Below, piece by piece: positions 24,011 to 36,488 of a stretch of 64,000 nt of DNA. Location of the stretch: positions 1,707,501 to 1,771,500 of the forward strand of contig JAFEUB010000811.1 of NCBI GenBank assembly GCA_024529925.1. Direction: 5' to 3'. Made by a program: the position numbers and the translations under genes. Source of the stretch: Ophthalmolycus amberensis (Eukaryota > Chordata > Actinopteri > Perciformes > Zoarcidae). The notes under the pieces are model-generated. The model had not been told where the DNA came from. It saw only the letters and a program-made list of their open reading frames with translations, and searched no databases. How positions within the stretch are numbered: position 1 is the stretch's first letter; each line of letters begins with the position of its first letter.

Positions 24011-25506
24011 TCTGAACAACCATGAAGGCTGTGTAGCTTGCTCCTACACTGGAGAGGTGGTGGGGGCATGTCTGTGCCCAGGTACCCAGTGTCTCATAAT
24101 ACACTCATGTCTACAACATCTGTCAATGGCATATACTGTACAATATTGTCAAAGTTAGGGAAAAGTTATGGTTACGATTACTCACTTTGGTTTCCTGCAT
24201 TAAAGTTAGACGAGCACCACGCCTGTCCATCACCACGGCCACCACATATGTATTCTCACAACATAAAGAACACACTACTTCCTGCATTTTCGCCGCACAC
24301 TAAATTGTGAAGTGCCAGACTGTCATATAAGAACACAATTATTAAGTGAGAGAGCTGCATATTTGCAGCTACTGTTCAACTTTACAGACACACACAGACA
24401 CAGACCAACAAACACACATAGATGCACATCTCTACATCTTGATTTCTCAAAATGAAACCACACAGATGAAGACTAAAAGGCTGCTGAGAGGAGAAGAGAC
24501 GCCTCACTCTCACACTTGTTTTCCTTTACACTGCAGAACACGGTCTTTGCTGCATTCGGTGACAAAGAACCACTCATCACTTTTACCAAATACTCTACCT
24601 CTATAGACAGGCTGACATCGCTCTGCAGCCTGATGCTTTCATGTTTCCTACTCACATCTCGTGCACGAGTTTGTTAATGTGGCATTTGTATTGCGTGCAT
24701 GTGTGTGTGTGTGTGTTTGTGTGTGGCTGCACTTCTTTCGCTCCCCAGCTGGCTGTAAAAACGCCGGCTTCTAATAGGTTATTGACGGGCGCCAGAGGAA
24801 GATGATGACATCACCTCCGACCAATAGCATGACAGACGAGAGGAGGGACGGACGTGGAGTACGGAGGGATGGAGATGGAAGAAAAGGATGGAGAGATGGA
24901 ACGGAGGAGCTCTTTTAATTTGTGTTTTGCTGAACTCAGCGGCTCCTGTTACCGAGGCAGGGAGGGGGAGAAAAGGAAGAGTGATGAATGAGTGAATAAA
25001 ATAAAAATAAGAAAAAAGGGGAGAGAAAGAGATAGAAGATGTAATGGGAAGAGAGAGGGATAGATTGAGGACTACATAAAGCAGGAGCAGTGAAATAAAA
25101 GATTAGTTAATGGTTGCAGGGCTGCAGATTGTTAGAGTGGTTGTTAGCGGTGAGCAGTTAACGGATTGGATGGGAGGGTGGGAAGAAAGGAAGTAAGGCT
25201 CCATCTATCTGGTGGATGGAGAGGAGAGAGGGGTGAGAAGAGGAGGAGAGGATTCCCATTATGTCTGTTAAAGTCGGAGAAATGATTATAGGCACATAAA
25301 AGATTATCGACTGCTTGTGTGGATGAGTGGGCTGAGCTGCAGCGTGTCTTTATACGTTCACGTGTATTCAGCATGTGTGCGTTTTGTATGTCAGGGTGTA
25401 TAGTTTGTGTTGAAGACAAAGTATATTCTGCTACAGTTTGAGCCAACATGAGTCATTGTTTCCAAAACAGAGACCGCCCACTCTGTGCCTGACAAGTAGG
25501 CACAAT

Positions 25507-25530
25507 GTGTGTGTGTGTGTGTGTGTGTGT
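25507..25530. repeat. (GT)n microsatellite
   Basis: About 12 GT units. Confidence 0.9.
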
Positions 25531-25680
25531 TTGTTAGTACATCCATGTAATCATCATCCATATTCTAACCAGGTCAAAGTGTGCAAACAGACACACAAGA
25601 CACTGACACAAATACACACAAACCCAGCAGTGATGAAAATGCCCATATGGCCACGTATTCATGCACACAGGCATGTTTGT

Positions 25681-26222
25681 GTTTCCATACTTGTGAGGAC
25701 ACTCATTGACATAATGTATTCTCTAACCCACTAGAACTCATTCTAACTCTAAAAAAGAAAGGACTTAACCATCCAACAGCCCTTTAATGAAGTGAGGAGC
25801 GGACAAAAGGTCTTCACTTTGAAAACTGTCCTCGCTATCTTAAAAATACTTTCCAAATTCCAGTCTCACTTTTCAAAAGAAAATTTCAATTTCCAAAAAT
25901 CGCCCTCACCCAACGTGCCAGATTTTGATAAACATCTGTACAATAATGTCTCTATTCACTAAAATGTCCTTGCTTTCCAAAAATGTCCTCACAGTGAAAA
26001 CATTTAAAAAATAAAACAAAAATGTTCGTTGTCAAAAATGTCTTCACTTTCCAAAAAGGTCCTTCCATTCCAAAAAACATGTCAAAAACATGTCTTTACT
26101 TTCCACAAGTCTTCCAATTTTTCCCAAAATGTTCTGACTTTTGCAGAATGTCACTTCAAAATATTTTTACAGTCCATAAAATGTCCCTACCGTCTCAAAC
26201 TCAATCTGGTCCTCACAGAGAT
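25681..26222 (+). repeat. TGTCCTCAC-type interspersed repeat, copy A
   Basis: The copy opens with 'atacttgtgaggaca', passes through a 'ctctaaccca...aaccatccaacag' segment, and then has many imperfect units of the form 'aaaatgtcctcactttcc' about every 25 bp. It closes near 'tggtcctcacagaga'. The same order appears at 45217-45650. A 106-bp CA microsatellite follows within 12 bp. Confidence 0.7.
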
Positions 26223-26232
26223 GGAAGTGCAA

Positions 26233-26343
<111 letters not shown>

Positions 26344-27740
26344 TACTGGGCCAACACACTGAGTGATGTGTGGGCACGAAAAAAGGCTAGCTATCACCAT
26401 GGCAACGTCTGGGCCCTGTACCAATCGGAGGTCAACTCGATGAGGTAATGTTCTCGAAAGCTTTCTGAGCATGTGCGACTCACACACACACACACTTTGA
26501 TAGGATAGTACTGTACATAATGCAGCGCACCGACACACACGGATAAATTAGGCAGGATCTGTAAAACATCCTGAGAGCTGCTGTACAATGCAACAACTCC
26601 CTGTTACAAAACAGTATTCCATAACTCATGCAGCCCAAACACACAACAAAGAGAGACGGAGCACTGCGGCAGCGCTGATACTCTTCCTGCAGCGTGATTG
26701 ATGTTGCATCACACTCTAATAATGATCCATGAGACATACCAGACCAGTTCTGCAAAACACTGATACAGGTCATTAATCACAGTACCGCACGTCATTCTAC
26801 ATGTTAACTAAAGGTGATTATTCATTTTTGTTTAATTTTTTTGGGGGGGCTATTTGACAACGATGCTAAGAGGATTTTGAGAAACTGTCTGTTGAATAAA
26901 TGCCCAGATGTGTGGATCTCCTGGTCAAACCTTGACCTCTGTAGTTGAAGGCACTTTTAACCCCATCGTACGTGACTTGGAGTGCAGTAATGAAGTCAGT
27001 GCTCTGACACGGAGGTTACAGCTGATGATAACACCATCCGGACAGACAACCTCGTACTGGAAGCGTTCCCCTCAAGGTAAACACCTTCAGCTCTGTCCGC
27101 ACGTTTGCCGTAGTCTGTACTGTTAGCGCTGTTAGCACCGTTAGCTACAAGCGGCCATCTTAGGCGTTGAGAGGGAAACGAAATGCTCCCAATCTCGTAT
27201 TGTGCAACGTTAAAGGTGGTGTGGTACTGGATTACATTATAATGACACCTCTAGATATAGTTCAGTCCAGCGGAACCATCGCTAACCATGACCTCAATGC
27301 AATTGAATGTAATTTAATTAACACCTCTGTTACAGTGGGTAAAAAACCCTGAACAGTATAGTCATATTAAAAGGAGGCGTTAGGGTTGAATCAACTTCTA
27401 ATACTCGTCACATACTGTTGCTTTGTCAGACCCTCTGGTGTCACTTTCTAATCTGTGAATTCATCAAAAACACTTCAGTTAGGCAACAAAACCCATTACC
27501 TAGGATTATAACATCATGGTTGGTGTAAAATAACTACATAAACTACGTAATAAGTACAGAAAAAAAAAGACAAAAACATCACTAACTTCAAAATAACTTA
27601 ACACCGGTCTCCTGGTTGAAAGTCCTTTGTTTGTTTGACCCATTCACCTCCCCTCTCTTTTCAGTCTTAATGCTACGTCTCCACACATTTTCTCTGAGCG
27701 TCTAATAATAGCGCGGATGGGTTTACATTACATTACATTT

Positions 27741-27970
27741 TGGGGCGGCCGTGGCGCACTGGGTTAAGAGGTCGTCTGGGAACCGGAAGGTCCACAGTTC
27801 GATCCCCGACTGGGACGTGTCACGTGTCGAAGTGTACCTGAGCAATACACTGAACCCCTAACTGCTCCCCGGGCGCCTGTCATTGGCAGCCCACTGCTCC
27901 CTATATACAGGGATGGGTCAAATGCAGAGAAAAATTTCCCCCTTAAAGGGATAAAGATAGTATACATTCT
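27741..27970 (+). mobile_element. tRNA-derived SINE
   Basis: The head looks like a tRNA gene: a polymerase III A-box-like TGGCGCACTGG starts at 27752 and a B-box-like AGTTCGATCCC at 27796. A body follows with 'cctaactgctccccggg' and 'ggatgggtcaaatgcagag', which I recognise as the unrelated region of a common percomorph SINE. A 9-bp direct repeat ATTACATTT flanks it at 27732-27740 and 27971-27979. Transcription would run along the plus strand, opposite to the host gene. The exact family name is uncertain. Confidence 0.87.
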
Positions 27971-29924
27971 ATTACATTTGAAAAGCCCGATGCAGCTCAT
28001 ACAGGTGCTAAAGAAACGCTAACATTCACTTAAGGCACCTAACCGGCCGGTTAAGAGGAGTGAGCAGCCAGCGACAGTATAGATATTCAACACAATATGT
28101 TGAATCACTTCAACCACTTGATCACACAGTTATAAATGACCTCAAAACATATATGGCATCAGGGTCCAGTAGAATGCAAGATTAGCCGTGGACAGACAGA
28201 CAGACTCACACACACACAACCAAATAAATAATCTGCTGGCGGAGGTAATGTAAGATAATGTAGTGCCAGAGCCAAATATCTTTCAAGAAAAGAAGTGAAA
28301 ACCAAGCAAACGCAGCTACAAAATCAGAGGGATCATTTATTAATCCAAGATAATTGCTGTTGCAGTTCTTCTGCTGAAGCGACCGTTAGCTCTGAAGGCA
28401 GGATAAAGAGACGTTACACACAGCCAGACATTTCTTCTCATTACCTTCCATCTCATCTGCCTGTGCAACTCGAACGGGCAATCTGACAACGAGAAGAGAC
28501 GACAGCAAAGACAGAGACATCTATTTTTACTCCTCTTCGCCCTCCCGTTGTCCTTCCTCACATATCCCATGGCATCGGGCCATCCCCCTCTGCCCTCCGA
28601 CATTCAAACTGAACTTTTCACACATGTCAGCACGAATCCGCACACGAGCAACCGCTTTCCATACATATTCCATAGGATCCTGTCCATGCCTATCAGACCG
28701 CCTACTCTACATGAAGCCAGTGTGACTGCGGGATGTCAGCGGCCGCATTTCCACCATAACGTGCGTAGCATTTCTCTCATGCCGCAACCTTTCTGTCTCA
28801 ACATATATGTGGGTTTGCGTGTCAAGGCTGCATACTAAATTCCTCTGAGTGCCTCCATGTCAGCTCCTTTCAGTCAATTACTTTGAGTTTGTGCATATCT
28901 TGGGCCCCGTGCTGACCTCCCACCACTGCTCAGGCAAGCCAGGTGTGTGTGTGTGTTTGTATGTCTCTCTACACTAAATCTAATCTTTATGCCCAATAAA
29001 CTGCATTGGATTTGCAGAGTTGCTGACGTGCACTGAGAAAAATATCAGTCATAACAATTCCTTTATTTTTCAACGTGGGTCTTATGATCCTGATCTTCTG
29101 GATAAAACATTTTAAAGGGAAATGCCACTTTTTTCATACGTCCTGGGTTCTGATTTTCATAGTTTCAAACATCACTGGTGAAATACAAGTTGACTTTTAA
29201 GTCTCCTCCTGTGAATTCATCACGATGTGAATGTTCATTAAAGAGCGGCAGACATCATATTTAGATCAAGGTATCTTTTATGAGCAGACCCTTGGGAATT
29301 ATCACTAATATCGTAATTACTAATGATTCATTTTTATTCTAAAAACTAGATATTTGGATTTCCCTCCCTCTGTTCGTACCTTTGGATCCTTTGAAGTGAT
29401 GGCAGACAGAGGTTTGGTGCTTTGTGCAATTTACAGATGTGCTCAGGGAATCAACATCCAAACAGTGTTTGAACTGCTACCGCTCACAGCTGCCAACAGG
29501 CTGATTATCTGTTGATTCAACTCCTTATTTGAGGCATCATTATTAACATTTTTTTCCAACTGAGGAATCTTTGTAACCGAATGACTGCAGACTGCTGCTG
29601 ACTGCTCAATAAATCCTGATGAATACCCACTTTGAATTCTGTCAACTCAAACCTGCTCCGTTACCGCCGTTACACACGTAAGGCTCAGTTTGTATAAACA
29701 GAATGCCTCCGAAGCCAAACTGGACCACGGATATTTGTAAAGCACTGTAGAAACTAGCAATCAAAGACACACAGTACCGGCACTTCTACGTTTTACTGTA
29801 CCGTGACTTTTTCTTGCGCACCGGCACTTCTCACAACCTGCCGGTACTCTTTTCTGCCCTTGAAATGAATCTAAGCGATTCATAATTGTGCGCCTCATTA
29901 AGCGTGAACCGTCACACTGCACAG

Positions 29925-30030
29925 CACCGGGGCATCTATAGCGCTTTAAAAAAGGTACTCAAAGGCACTTTACATGGTTAAAACAAAAACAATAAAATTA
30001 CAATACAGACAAAAGAGATGCCATAACAGT
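29925..30030. repeat. TATAGCGCTTT-type repeat fragment
   Basis: The order 'ctatagcgcttt', 'ggtactcaaaggcac', 'tttacatgg' resembles a frequent fish repeat as I remember it. The ends are not defined. Confidence 0.35.
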
Positions 30031-30279
30031 AGGAAACAAAAAAAAACATACATTACGAGCATGGCAGGTTGGATTTGAGTCAAAAAACTTGAAATCTTCT
30101 CCTATATCTTTTATTCAGTGTAGAAATTCAGAATGCAATAATAATTGCTTGATATTAATATTCACTTTTGGCCCTCACCAAGGACAGGCTGCTCATTTCT
30201 AAATACCATGTGACTTGACGCAGTAGTTTGTTAATGGGAAGCTGTCTCAATTGGTATTCTTCAAACTGTTGCAAAGTTG

Positions 30280-30560
30280 CAAACATGGAACCACGATGAA
30301 CCATCGAAGGGTGCTCCAACTAACCAACTCATTTTGGTTTGGTTCATTTAGGCTGGTGTGAAAGCTGTCAAGCTCGAACGGTCCCAGTGCTCTTCATTCT
30401 CCCCTGGTGGTCCATGTAGCGCTGATGATGCACCACCACCACCACTGAGTGTATGTGTACTTATCTTGGTTGGTTGCAATAAGGCATTGTGAACACAAAA
30501 TGGACCTGCACTAAAAAGCAGTAAACAGTAAATATTATTTTTCCTTGGTCTGAACCAAGC
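30280..30560. repeat. Possible degraded MITE
   Basis: The words 'ttggtttggttcattt', 'ctggtgtgaaagctg', 'attgtgaacac' and 'tggtctgaaccaagcgaga' suggest a worn inverted-repeat element, with the left GGTTCA partly pairing with the right TGAACC. No target duplication was found. Confidence 0.35.
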
Positions 30561-32046
30561 GAGACGACTACAGGTATGAGAGAAACATGAATTACTTAAA
30601 CAAGAGAAAAGTTACTTGAAGGTCTTATTGAACAGCAAGAAACCAACAACAAATCATTACTGTAAGTGGTCATGAACTCTACCAACATTCAAGAGTGAGA
30701 ATGGAGACAATGGATGAGGCAGCGACGGATGAAATGCCTGCACTAAATAAACCTTTTTCGAAACACTTTCATGCTTTTGTCCCTCCCCTCCCTCCCTCCC
30801 CTCTCTCCTCCTCAGAGTGGAGTCTGAACTCTGATTTTGTGAGCTCCCCGCCTCGCTCCCAAAAAATAAAGTACGGAGTCAGAGCACTCCCTGGTGGTGC
30901 CAAACCTGAACTTCAGCAACTCAAACTTGGCAAACTTTTTTTGTTGTCTGAGTGACTTCGGCTCCATTCAGTCGCAGCAGACCGACACGACCCGGGTCGT
31001 TCTCAGCAGGAGTTTGTACTGGTTTGAATACAAAGAGGAGCGCAGGAGATGAGCCTTGGCTGTTCGTGTTGAGCCACTTGTTGCTCCTCCAGTATGTTAC
31101 TGAGCAGAGAGCCACAGAACTTAATAAACTGTAAGTGTCGCTGCATTTCAATGCATCCCATCACTCCATCACTTACTGTGAGTTTCATACTTTACAGACC
31201 TGAAACACTGCTGGCTTTGTGTAGAAGTTAAATGAAAGGCTTTTTGTTGACCAGACATTTAATGTAAATGTCCGTTATTCAAACAGGACAGGACAGTTAC
31301 AGGCAGAGCCACAATAACTACGTGATATTTGGCACCTAGAACATAAAAGTGCGAGGGTATTGAGCTACAACATCGATATGAAGGAACAAGACTGTTCTGT
31401 TTTCACTGCTTCTGGGATTGTTTTTAAGACTTATTTTGACGCTGAATTAACAGTTTATCTCGGTGAATGACCATTTTGAGAGTAAGGGGCAACGCTGGTG
31501 GATGCCCTCATACATTTGGTCATCATTATTTATTAGATAGACTCCAGAATTCTGCTGCCTAATATACTGTATGTAGTCTGACGACATTTAAGCACAGTTA
31601 ACAAAAAGACATTTAACTAGCACGCTATCTGTAAAACAGTGTGCTGCATATTGATACGGTTAGAGGCTGGCATGGATCAAAGTTAAAAATGGGCAGGACA
31701 CTGTGCATGTGTTTTATTAACCGTGTGCATTGTGTGAAGTCACACCACAATGTTTAGTCGGTCTTTAGTCAGTCACTTTAATGCTCACACTGTATGGATC
31801 AATTGACCGGCCAGGGCAGGGACGCTCCACGGATTAACATGTTTTATTGCGGGCTCACACTAAACGTAAGCATGGAACCCCTGGTCAGTTTTGTCACTGT
31901 CATTTCCAATTGCAGTAAAGGTTATTCAAGCTTGTTTTTTGATGGCATTCAGTTGAGACTTGTGCCGTGTCGGAAGAGTTCCAAATCCTGACATTTGCTT
32001 ACATTTCTGTCCTTGAATGAATCTGCACATTTCATGGAGTATGTAC

Positions 32047-32124
32047 CTGAGTCCAGAGCCTGCCGCAGCTCTGCGGGTCCACTGGAAGCTGGAGGAACTC
32101 GATACAGAGACTCGTTGTTCAAAC
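32047..32124 (-). CDS. pik3r2: PI3K p85 regulatory subunit, BH-domain exon with LYR motif (78 nt)
   Basis: Seen: the acceptor has a strong pyrimidine tract ending 'cctgcag' before GTTTGAAC; the donor is GACTCAG|gtacat. The exon reads LNNESLYRVPPASSG then PAELRQALDS, starting two bases into a Gly codon and ending after one base of an Asp codon. Known: p85-alpha has GLECSTLYR followed by an AELRQLLD block at this place. LYRV sits where RhoGAP domains have the Gly-x-Tyr/Phe-Arg-Val loop that bears the arginine finger, and the Arg is kept here. Whether it is catalytic in p85 proteins is debated. A start at an internal Met is not proposed, since the phases link cleanly to both neighbours. Confidence 0.92.
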
Positions 32125-32359
32125 CTGCAGGAAAAAAAAACAGGTAGAGGAAGAGGGAGGAAGTCAGCTGGGTGTTTTCCCTTAGGATACGACAAAAAGG
32201 ATATACTGTAAATCATACTCTAGAAATAATGTTAAGTCTTTAATTACAGCTCCAGAATACTGATGCTGAGTAAAATTGGTTTTGTCATAGGCCTACAGTT
32301 GACGTATCAAATATAAAGCTCCACTTTAGAAATGGAATATTGTTGAAGATTTTTCCAAA

Positions 32360-32620
32360 AGCGAAATGAGAAGATGGATATCAATCCCATGTCTGTGTGT
32401 TACATACAGAGCCAGAGTCAGGATGTTATTAGCCTAGCTTAGCATAAAGACTGGAAGCAGGGGCAAACTGGTAGCCAGAATTTCAACAATACACATACAA
32501 ACACCTCTAAAGCTCACTAATCAACATGCTGTATGTTGTCTGGTCCATCGATAATACAAAATGTAAAAATCACAGTTTGTGGTTTCCGGGGGAGTTACGT
32601 CCTGGAGCTATTTCTCCTTT
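32360..32620 (+). repeat. Interspersed teleost repeat, plus copy
   Basis: The blocks 'agcctagcttagcataaag', 'actggaagcaggggcaaac' and 'cacctctaaagctcactaat' are in the order I remember for a common fish repeat. A partial inverted copy lies at 32830-32960 ('ttaaactaacaagatataa', 'cattagtgagtttcagga'). Confidence 0.6.
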
Positions 32621-32829
32621 AACAACAATGCAACAATCCAACAATGCAACTTCCTGAAACCTGGTCATCACATTGAAGTAACCGGTTTTACCATCATGTC
32701 TGCATAGAGACTAAAACCAAAACATGTGCTCACTGACCGTATCTGACATTCTGCACTACAGTGTAGCCGGAGAGGCTGCACTAGAAGAACTGGGTGGATG
32801 GATACTACTAGAACTCCCGCTACAGTTGA

Positions 32830-32960
32830 AAATCATTGTCTTTACAGTCCTGTCTGTGTGCAAGTTAAACTAACAAGATATAAAATGTTCATTAGTGAGT
32901 TTCAGGAGTGTAGATTGCGTTTCCCCCGCTTCCACTCTCTATGCTAACCCTGACGTCGGA
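32830..32960 (-). repeat. Interspersed teleost repeat, inverted partial copy
   Basis: Its reverse complement contains 'actcactaatgaacatttta' followed by 'tatcttgttagtttaa', corresponding to the 'aaagctcactaatcaacatg' part of 32360-32620. Confidence 0.5.
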
Positions 32961-33060
32961 TGTGTACAGTAGTAGTCCTTTAAAGTAAGTTGAAATTGAA
33001 TGTTGTTCGTTGAATGAATATGCTGGCTACACATCCGTGTTTCACTTTGTATTTCCTCAC

Positions 33061-33135
33061 CGTGTTTCTCTGCAGCTTCGATGAGTCTCCAAACAGCCAC
33101 AGGAGCCGCTTCAGACAGAAGCTCCGCCTCCATGC
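33061..33135 (-). CDS. pik3r2: PI3K p85 regulatory subunit, first visible BH-domain exon (75 nt)
   Basis: Seen: the acceptor 'tctctctctcag' precedes GCATGGAGG and the donor is ACACG|gtgagg. After two bases completing a codon from an exon not in view, it reads MEAELLSEAAPVAV and WRLIEAAEKHG, ending one base into a Gly codon. Known: p85-alpha has an APPLLIKLVEAIEKKG helix here, and the first coding exon with the SH3 domain ends one base into a codon, in agreement with this start. The exon is shorter at its N-terminal side than I recall for p85-alpha. The ATG inside is unlikely to be a start, because it follows a good acceptor and would drop the SH3 domain. That SH3 exon was not found in 33136-64000. 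Confidence 0.87.
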
Positions 33136-33569
33136 CTGAGAGAGAGAGATTATGTTTTATTAATTTCCATAAAACAACAACTATGGTTCCCTTTATGATT
33201 TTCTTCGTTACAACACCCCCAACTATTTATTTATTAACGATATACAGTAAAGTCCACAATTAACTTTAATGTGCCATTTTTTTAACAACATATTTAAGAA
33301 AGAAAATCATTATTTTATGTGCTGTTTTGCTCCATAAACCGGTTTCTGCACAAGACAAAATGACATTATAGATTTAAAAAGGGCTGAGAGATCATTATGT
33401 CAAATGTTAATTCAAATTTCCCTTGAATTAAATTAATACCAGAAATCATCAGACAACGTTAACGTTAACAGGAAAGATGCTTTGCTCTGCCAGTTATTCC
33501 ACCTGCAAGACCCTGAGCATGTTTTGAGCAATTTCTACAATCCACCCATCTGAACAGTTGAAGCAGAGT

Positions 33570-34686
33570 CAGGGTTCCCACGCTTGCCTTGAAAAAAATT
33601 TCCATGCTACCTCCTGATTTTCCAGGTACCATATTAAGTGATGATCTATTGGCCCCTGAAGCTTTCCGCCCCCATCCCTCCCCTCACACACACACAACCC
33701 CCTAGGACACCTGACTACTTACTTGATTTAAAAGATGTGCCAGTCAAGTCTACATTGTAAATGCTTAGAGATTATGTCTTATTGATAATATCAATGCATG
33801 AAATAATGCAACAAGCTGTAGATGAACAACAAACGTGTTTTGTAGACCCAGACAGCCAGAACCTCACTGCACCGACTGTCTCCTAAAAATTACGTTCCCC
33901 CAAAACTAAAATGCATTCTCAATTACGTTTGACCAAAAACGTATTTTCTCCCTGATTACGTTTGTGTTTGACTTATTACATTAACGTATTACAAATACGT
34001 TTCTCATCAACATTTTAACACCACCACCGCCTCTCCTTCTCCCTATTACGCGGTCAGAATACTACCACAACACGCCGCCTGTCTCTGGCAGAAATGCACT
34101 CATTCACGCACGGGAACAACACAGAGTTGTCGGCCGAGATACCACCAAAACACGCCGCCTGTCTCCAGCAGAAACGCGCTCATCCAGGCCGTGCAACGAG
34201 GAACATTACGCGGCTACAATACCTCCACAAAGGCCCGCGTGTAAAATCCGGGAGTATTTGTAATACGTCAAACACAAACGTAATCAGGGAGAAAATACGT
34301 TTTTAGTCAAACGTAATTGAGAATGCATTTTAGTTTTGGGGGAACGTAATTTTTGGGAGACAGGACTGCACCATGAGACCACCATTAGAGGCAGCTCGCG
34401 CACCCCACTTTGGGAATCCCTGCTCTACAACATGTGATCATCCATTTCTATCTACAGTAAAAGCTGTTCACATGTAAAGGGTTTTTATAAACTCATCTTA
34501 ATTCTGTGCTCAATAGTTTCATTTTATTACTATTTTACACATCATCCAATAAAATTTTCCAGGACAACTGTTTCAATTTCCATGTAAGTGTTAACTTTTG
34601 CTCAGTTTCCATGACTTTTCCAAACCTGGAAAATGAAAAAATAAATTCCATGTTTTCCATGGTTTCCAGGTACCGTGGGAACCCTG
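33570..34686. mobile_element. hAT-like element with CAGGGTTCCCACG ends, interrupted by another transposon
   Basis: The left end CAGGGTTCCCACG and right end CGTGGGAACCCTG are a perfect 13-bp terminal inverted repeat. The 5-bp word AGAGT lies directly outside both ends (33565-33569 and 34687-34691); a full 8-bp duplication is not intact. Near the right end, 'ttccatgacttttccaaacc' is typical of a fish repeat I recall. A second element at 33874-34364 is inserted in it. About 618 bp remain when that insertion and its duplication are discounted. No transposase is evident. Confidence 0.78.
33874..34364. mobile_element. Long-TIR element nested in the element at 33570-34686
   Basis: The outer ~97 bp of each end are inverted copies of each other with about two mismatches, beginning CTGTCTCC and including AAAATTACGTTCCC and CAATTACGTTTGAC blocks. 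The 8-bp word ACTGCACC flanks it at 33866-33873 and 34365-34372. The centre holds two related 'cacgccgcctgtctc' blocks. It has no coding capacity. The near-identity of the arms suggests recent arrival. An 8-bp duplication fits hAT, but such long terminal repeats leave the superfamily open. Confidence 0.85.
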
Positions 34687-35737
34687 AGAGTATTAGTGTG
34701 ACTGCTGGTTTACCCTCCAGGGAGCGTGTACTAAAGCCCCAACTACTACTGAACACACACACACACACACATTTGCAGTTGGTTTATTTGGAAGACAGTT
34801 TCACATGTGAAACTTATTAATAAAACATTAGAGCTGCCGGTAAACTCTATTGCTGGAATTTAAACATGTGGCAGCCCTGCAATGAAATGAAAGATATCTG
34901 AATGGCTAAACTGGCTGTGGAAATAATCAGATATCTGCATAGATTTCAATATTGTGCATGTGCTGCTGCCTGCAGCTAATTCACTGGAGTGGATGTGAAA
35001 AAGGTTAAACATGTGGGACTTGATTACAGCCCACAGGCTGCAGCAGCAGCAGCTGTCTTAACATCCACTATTGGGAATCAATTAGAAGAGAGAAATCCAC
35101 AATTAAAGATTTACATACAAAGTACCGAGCCAATGTAGGATACATTATGATGGTGGAGAACAGAGGAGGTGTTGAGGTGATGGAGGTATGAACAAACCCA
35201 GTTCCAGTTTCACAAGCACACTTTCACATGGTTGTATTTTCACTGTGGGAAGTCACGTACACAACATGACCTGGTATTGAAGTGGTTTGACTTGAGAAAA
35301 CATTGGTTCCAAGTCTAGTGACAAAAAAAAACAGCCTTGTTCACCCCTCCAAAATATGAAATCCTTTTTAGCACTCTGACCTTGAAGAGAACCAAACACT
35401 GACGCCACCAACATTTTAACAAACATCAGCATAAGTCACAAATTGTGAACTCAAGAGCAATCAGGATTTCCCCTTCATCAGGCTTTTCATCTACAAGTAG
35501 AGTGGCGGTCGGGGGTGATGCACGGGTCAAACAAATACTGCTGTTCATGTCATATGTGGAACCAAAGGTCCACAGTGAACTGGAGTACTTTTGTTACCTA
35601 ACTTGCATACTTATTTCAACCCAAACCAAGATCTTCTACTAGACCTAACAAAGTAGTTTTTTGTTTCAATCCACAAAGTATGTATCACATGGTAGGCACT
35701 TCTTACAATGCATTAGCTTTAGAATAAAGAAACTAAG

Positions 35738-36089
35738 CTCCTCCCCTTCTGGTGCCCCCTATGGGACCTTATTTTGGAAATAAATTGTACATCCCGGTAA
35801 GAAACACACAGGTATCCTAGCTTCAAGTGAGAGATGTCACTTACGCAACCTTTAGGTGTGTAGTCATTCTAATAACATATTTTTAAAGTCTTATACTTTA
35901 ACAGTTGTACCACAAAATGCAACTTTCTTGAGGTGCGAAATGACCTTTTAGATTGACAAACATCAAATGTGTAATTGATTGCAAAATTCAAATGGGATCA
36001 AACAATTATTTGTCTCTCGCCGTTAACTACCGTACATATTTCCGAAATAAGGTCCCACGGTGGTCCATCGGAAAGGGGCAGGACTGTGC
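35738..36089. mobile_element. Inverted-repeat element (MITE-like)
   Basis: 'tgggaccttattttggaaat' near 35761 pairs with the reverse complement of 'tttccgaaataaggtccca' near 36039. Pairing extends outward through a CCTCCCCTT/AAGGGGCAGG pair and inward to GTAC. The arms are about 55 bp with scattered mismatches around a 240-bp centre. The outermost ends and target duplication are not resolved. Confidence 0.65.
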
Positions 36090-36488
36090 CTCTCTATAAT
36101 ACGTATAACCACTGATGAAGCGCATTCAATCTGCTGATGACATTCAAAATGGGTTGAACAGAAGCAAAGAGAGAACAGGACATCGTCTGCATAGAGGGAG
36201 TCCTTCAGACATCTTGTTTGGTCCTGTACATACTACACTGTACATTCTACAGTATGACTGAACAATGGACAAAAGGGTTGGAGTTATCTGTACTACAATG
36301 TCTCACAAGGTAAATTTAGCATAATATTCGTTTTCACAGCACTATTTGTCCAACACGTTGTGCTCTCAGTAAAAAATACAGTTTTAATTCACTAGTTCCA
36401 ATCTCTTGCCATTAGAAAGCAGTTGAGCTACTGACAATTCAACTCAAGCCTACCAGGAAAGTGAGGGGCCTTCCCTTTGAGCCGCAGA

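Larger units (their letters stand above)
32125..33060 (-). other. Intron between p85 exons at 32047 and 33061 (936 bp)
   Basis: A short intron with matching phases (one base plus two make Gly). It is largely filled by two copies of one interspersed repeat in opposite orientations at 32360-32620 and 32830-32960. Confidence 0.88.

Noticed and set aside
27741..27815. Possible tRNA gene
   Set aside because: The A- and B-box words belong to a SINE head that continues into a SINE body and is flanked by a target duplication.
30695..30955. 86-residue plus-strand frame with Pro/Ser-rich middle
   Set aside because: Low-complexity CCTCCC sequence explains the composition, and no domain or splice partner is seen.
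33130..33135. ATG in the exon at 33061-33135 as a translation start
   Set aside because: It directly follows a good splice acceptor, and the exon phase fits an upstream SH3 exon; starting there would remove the SH3 domain.
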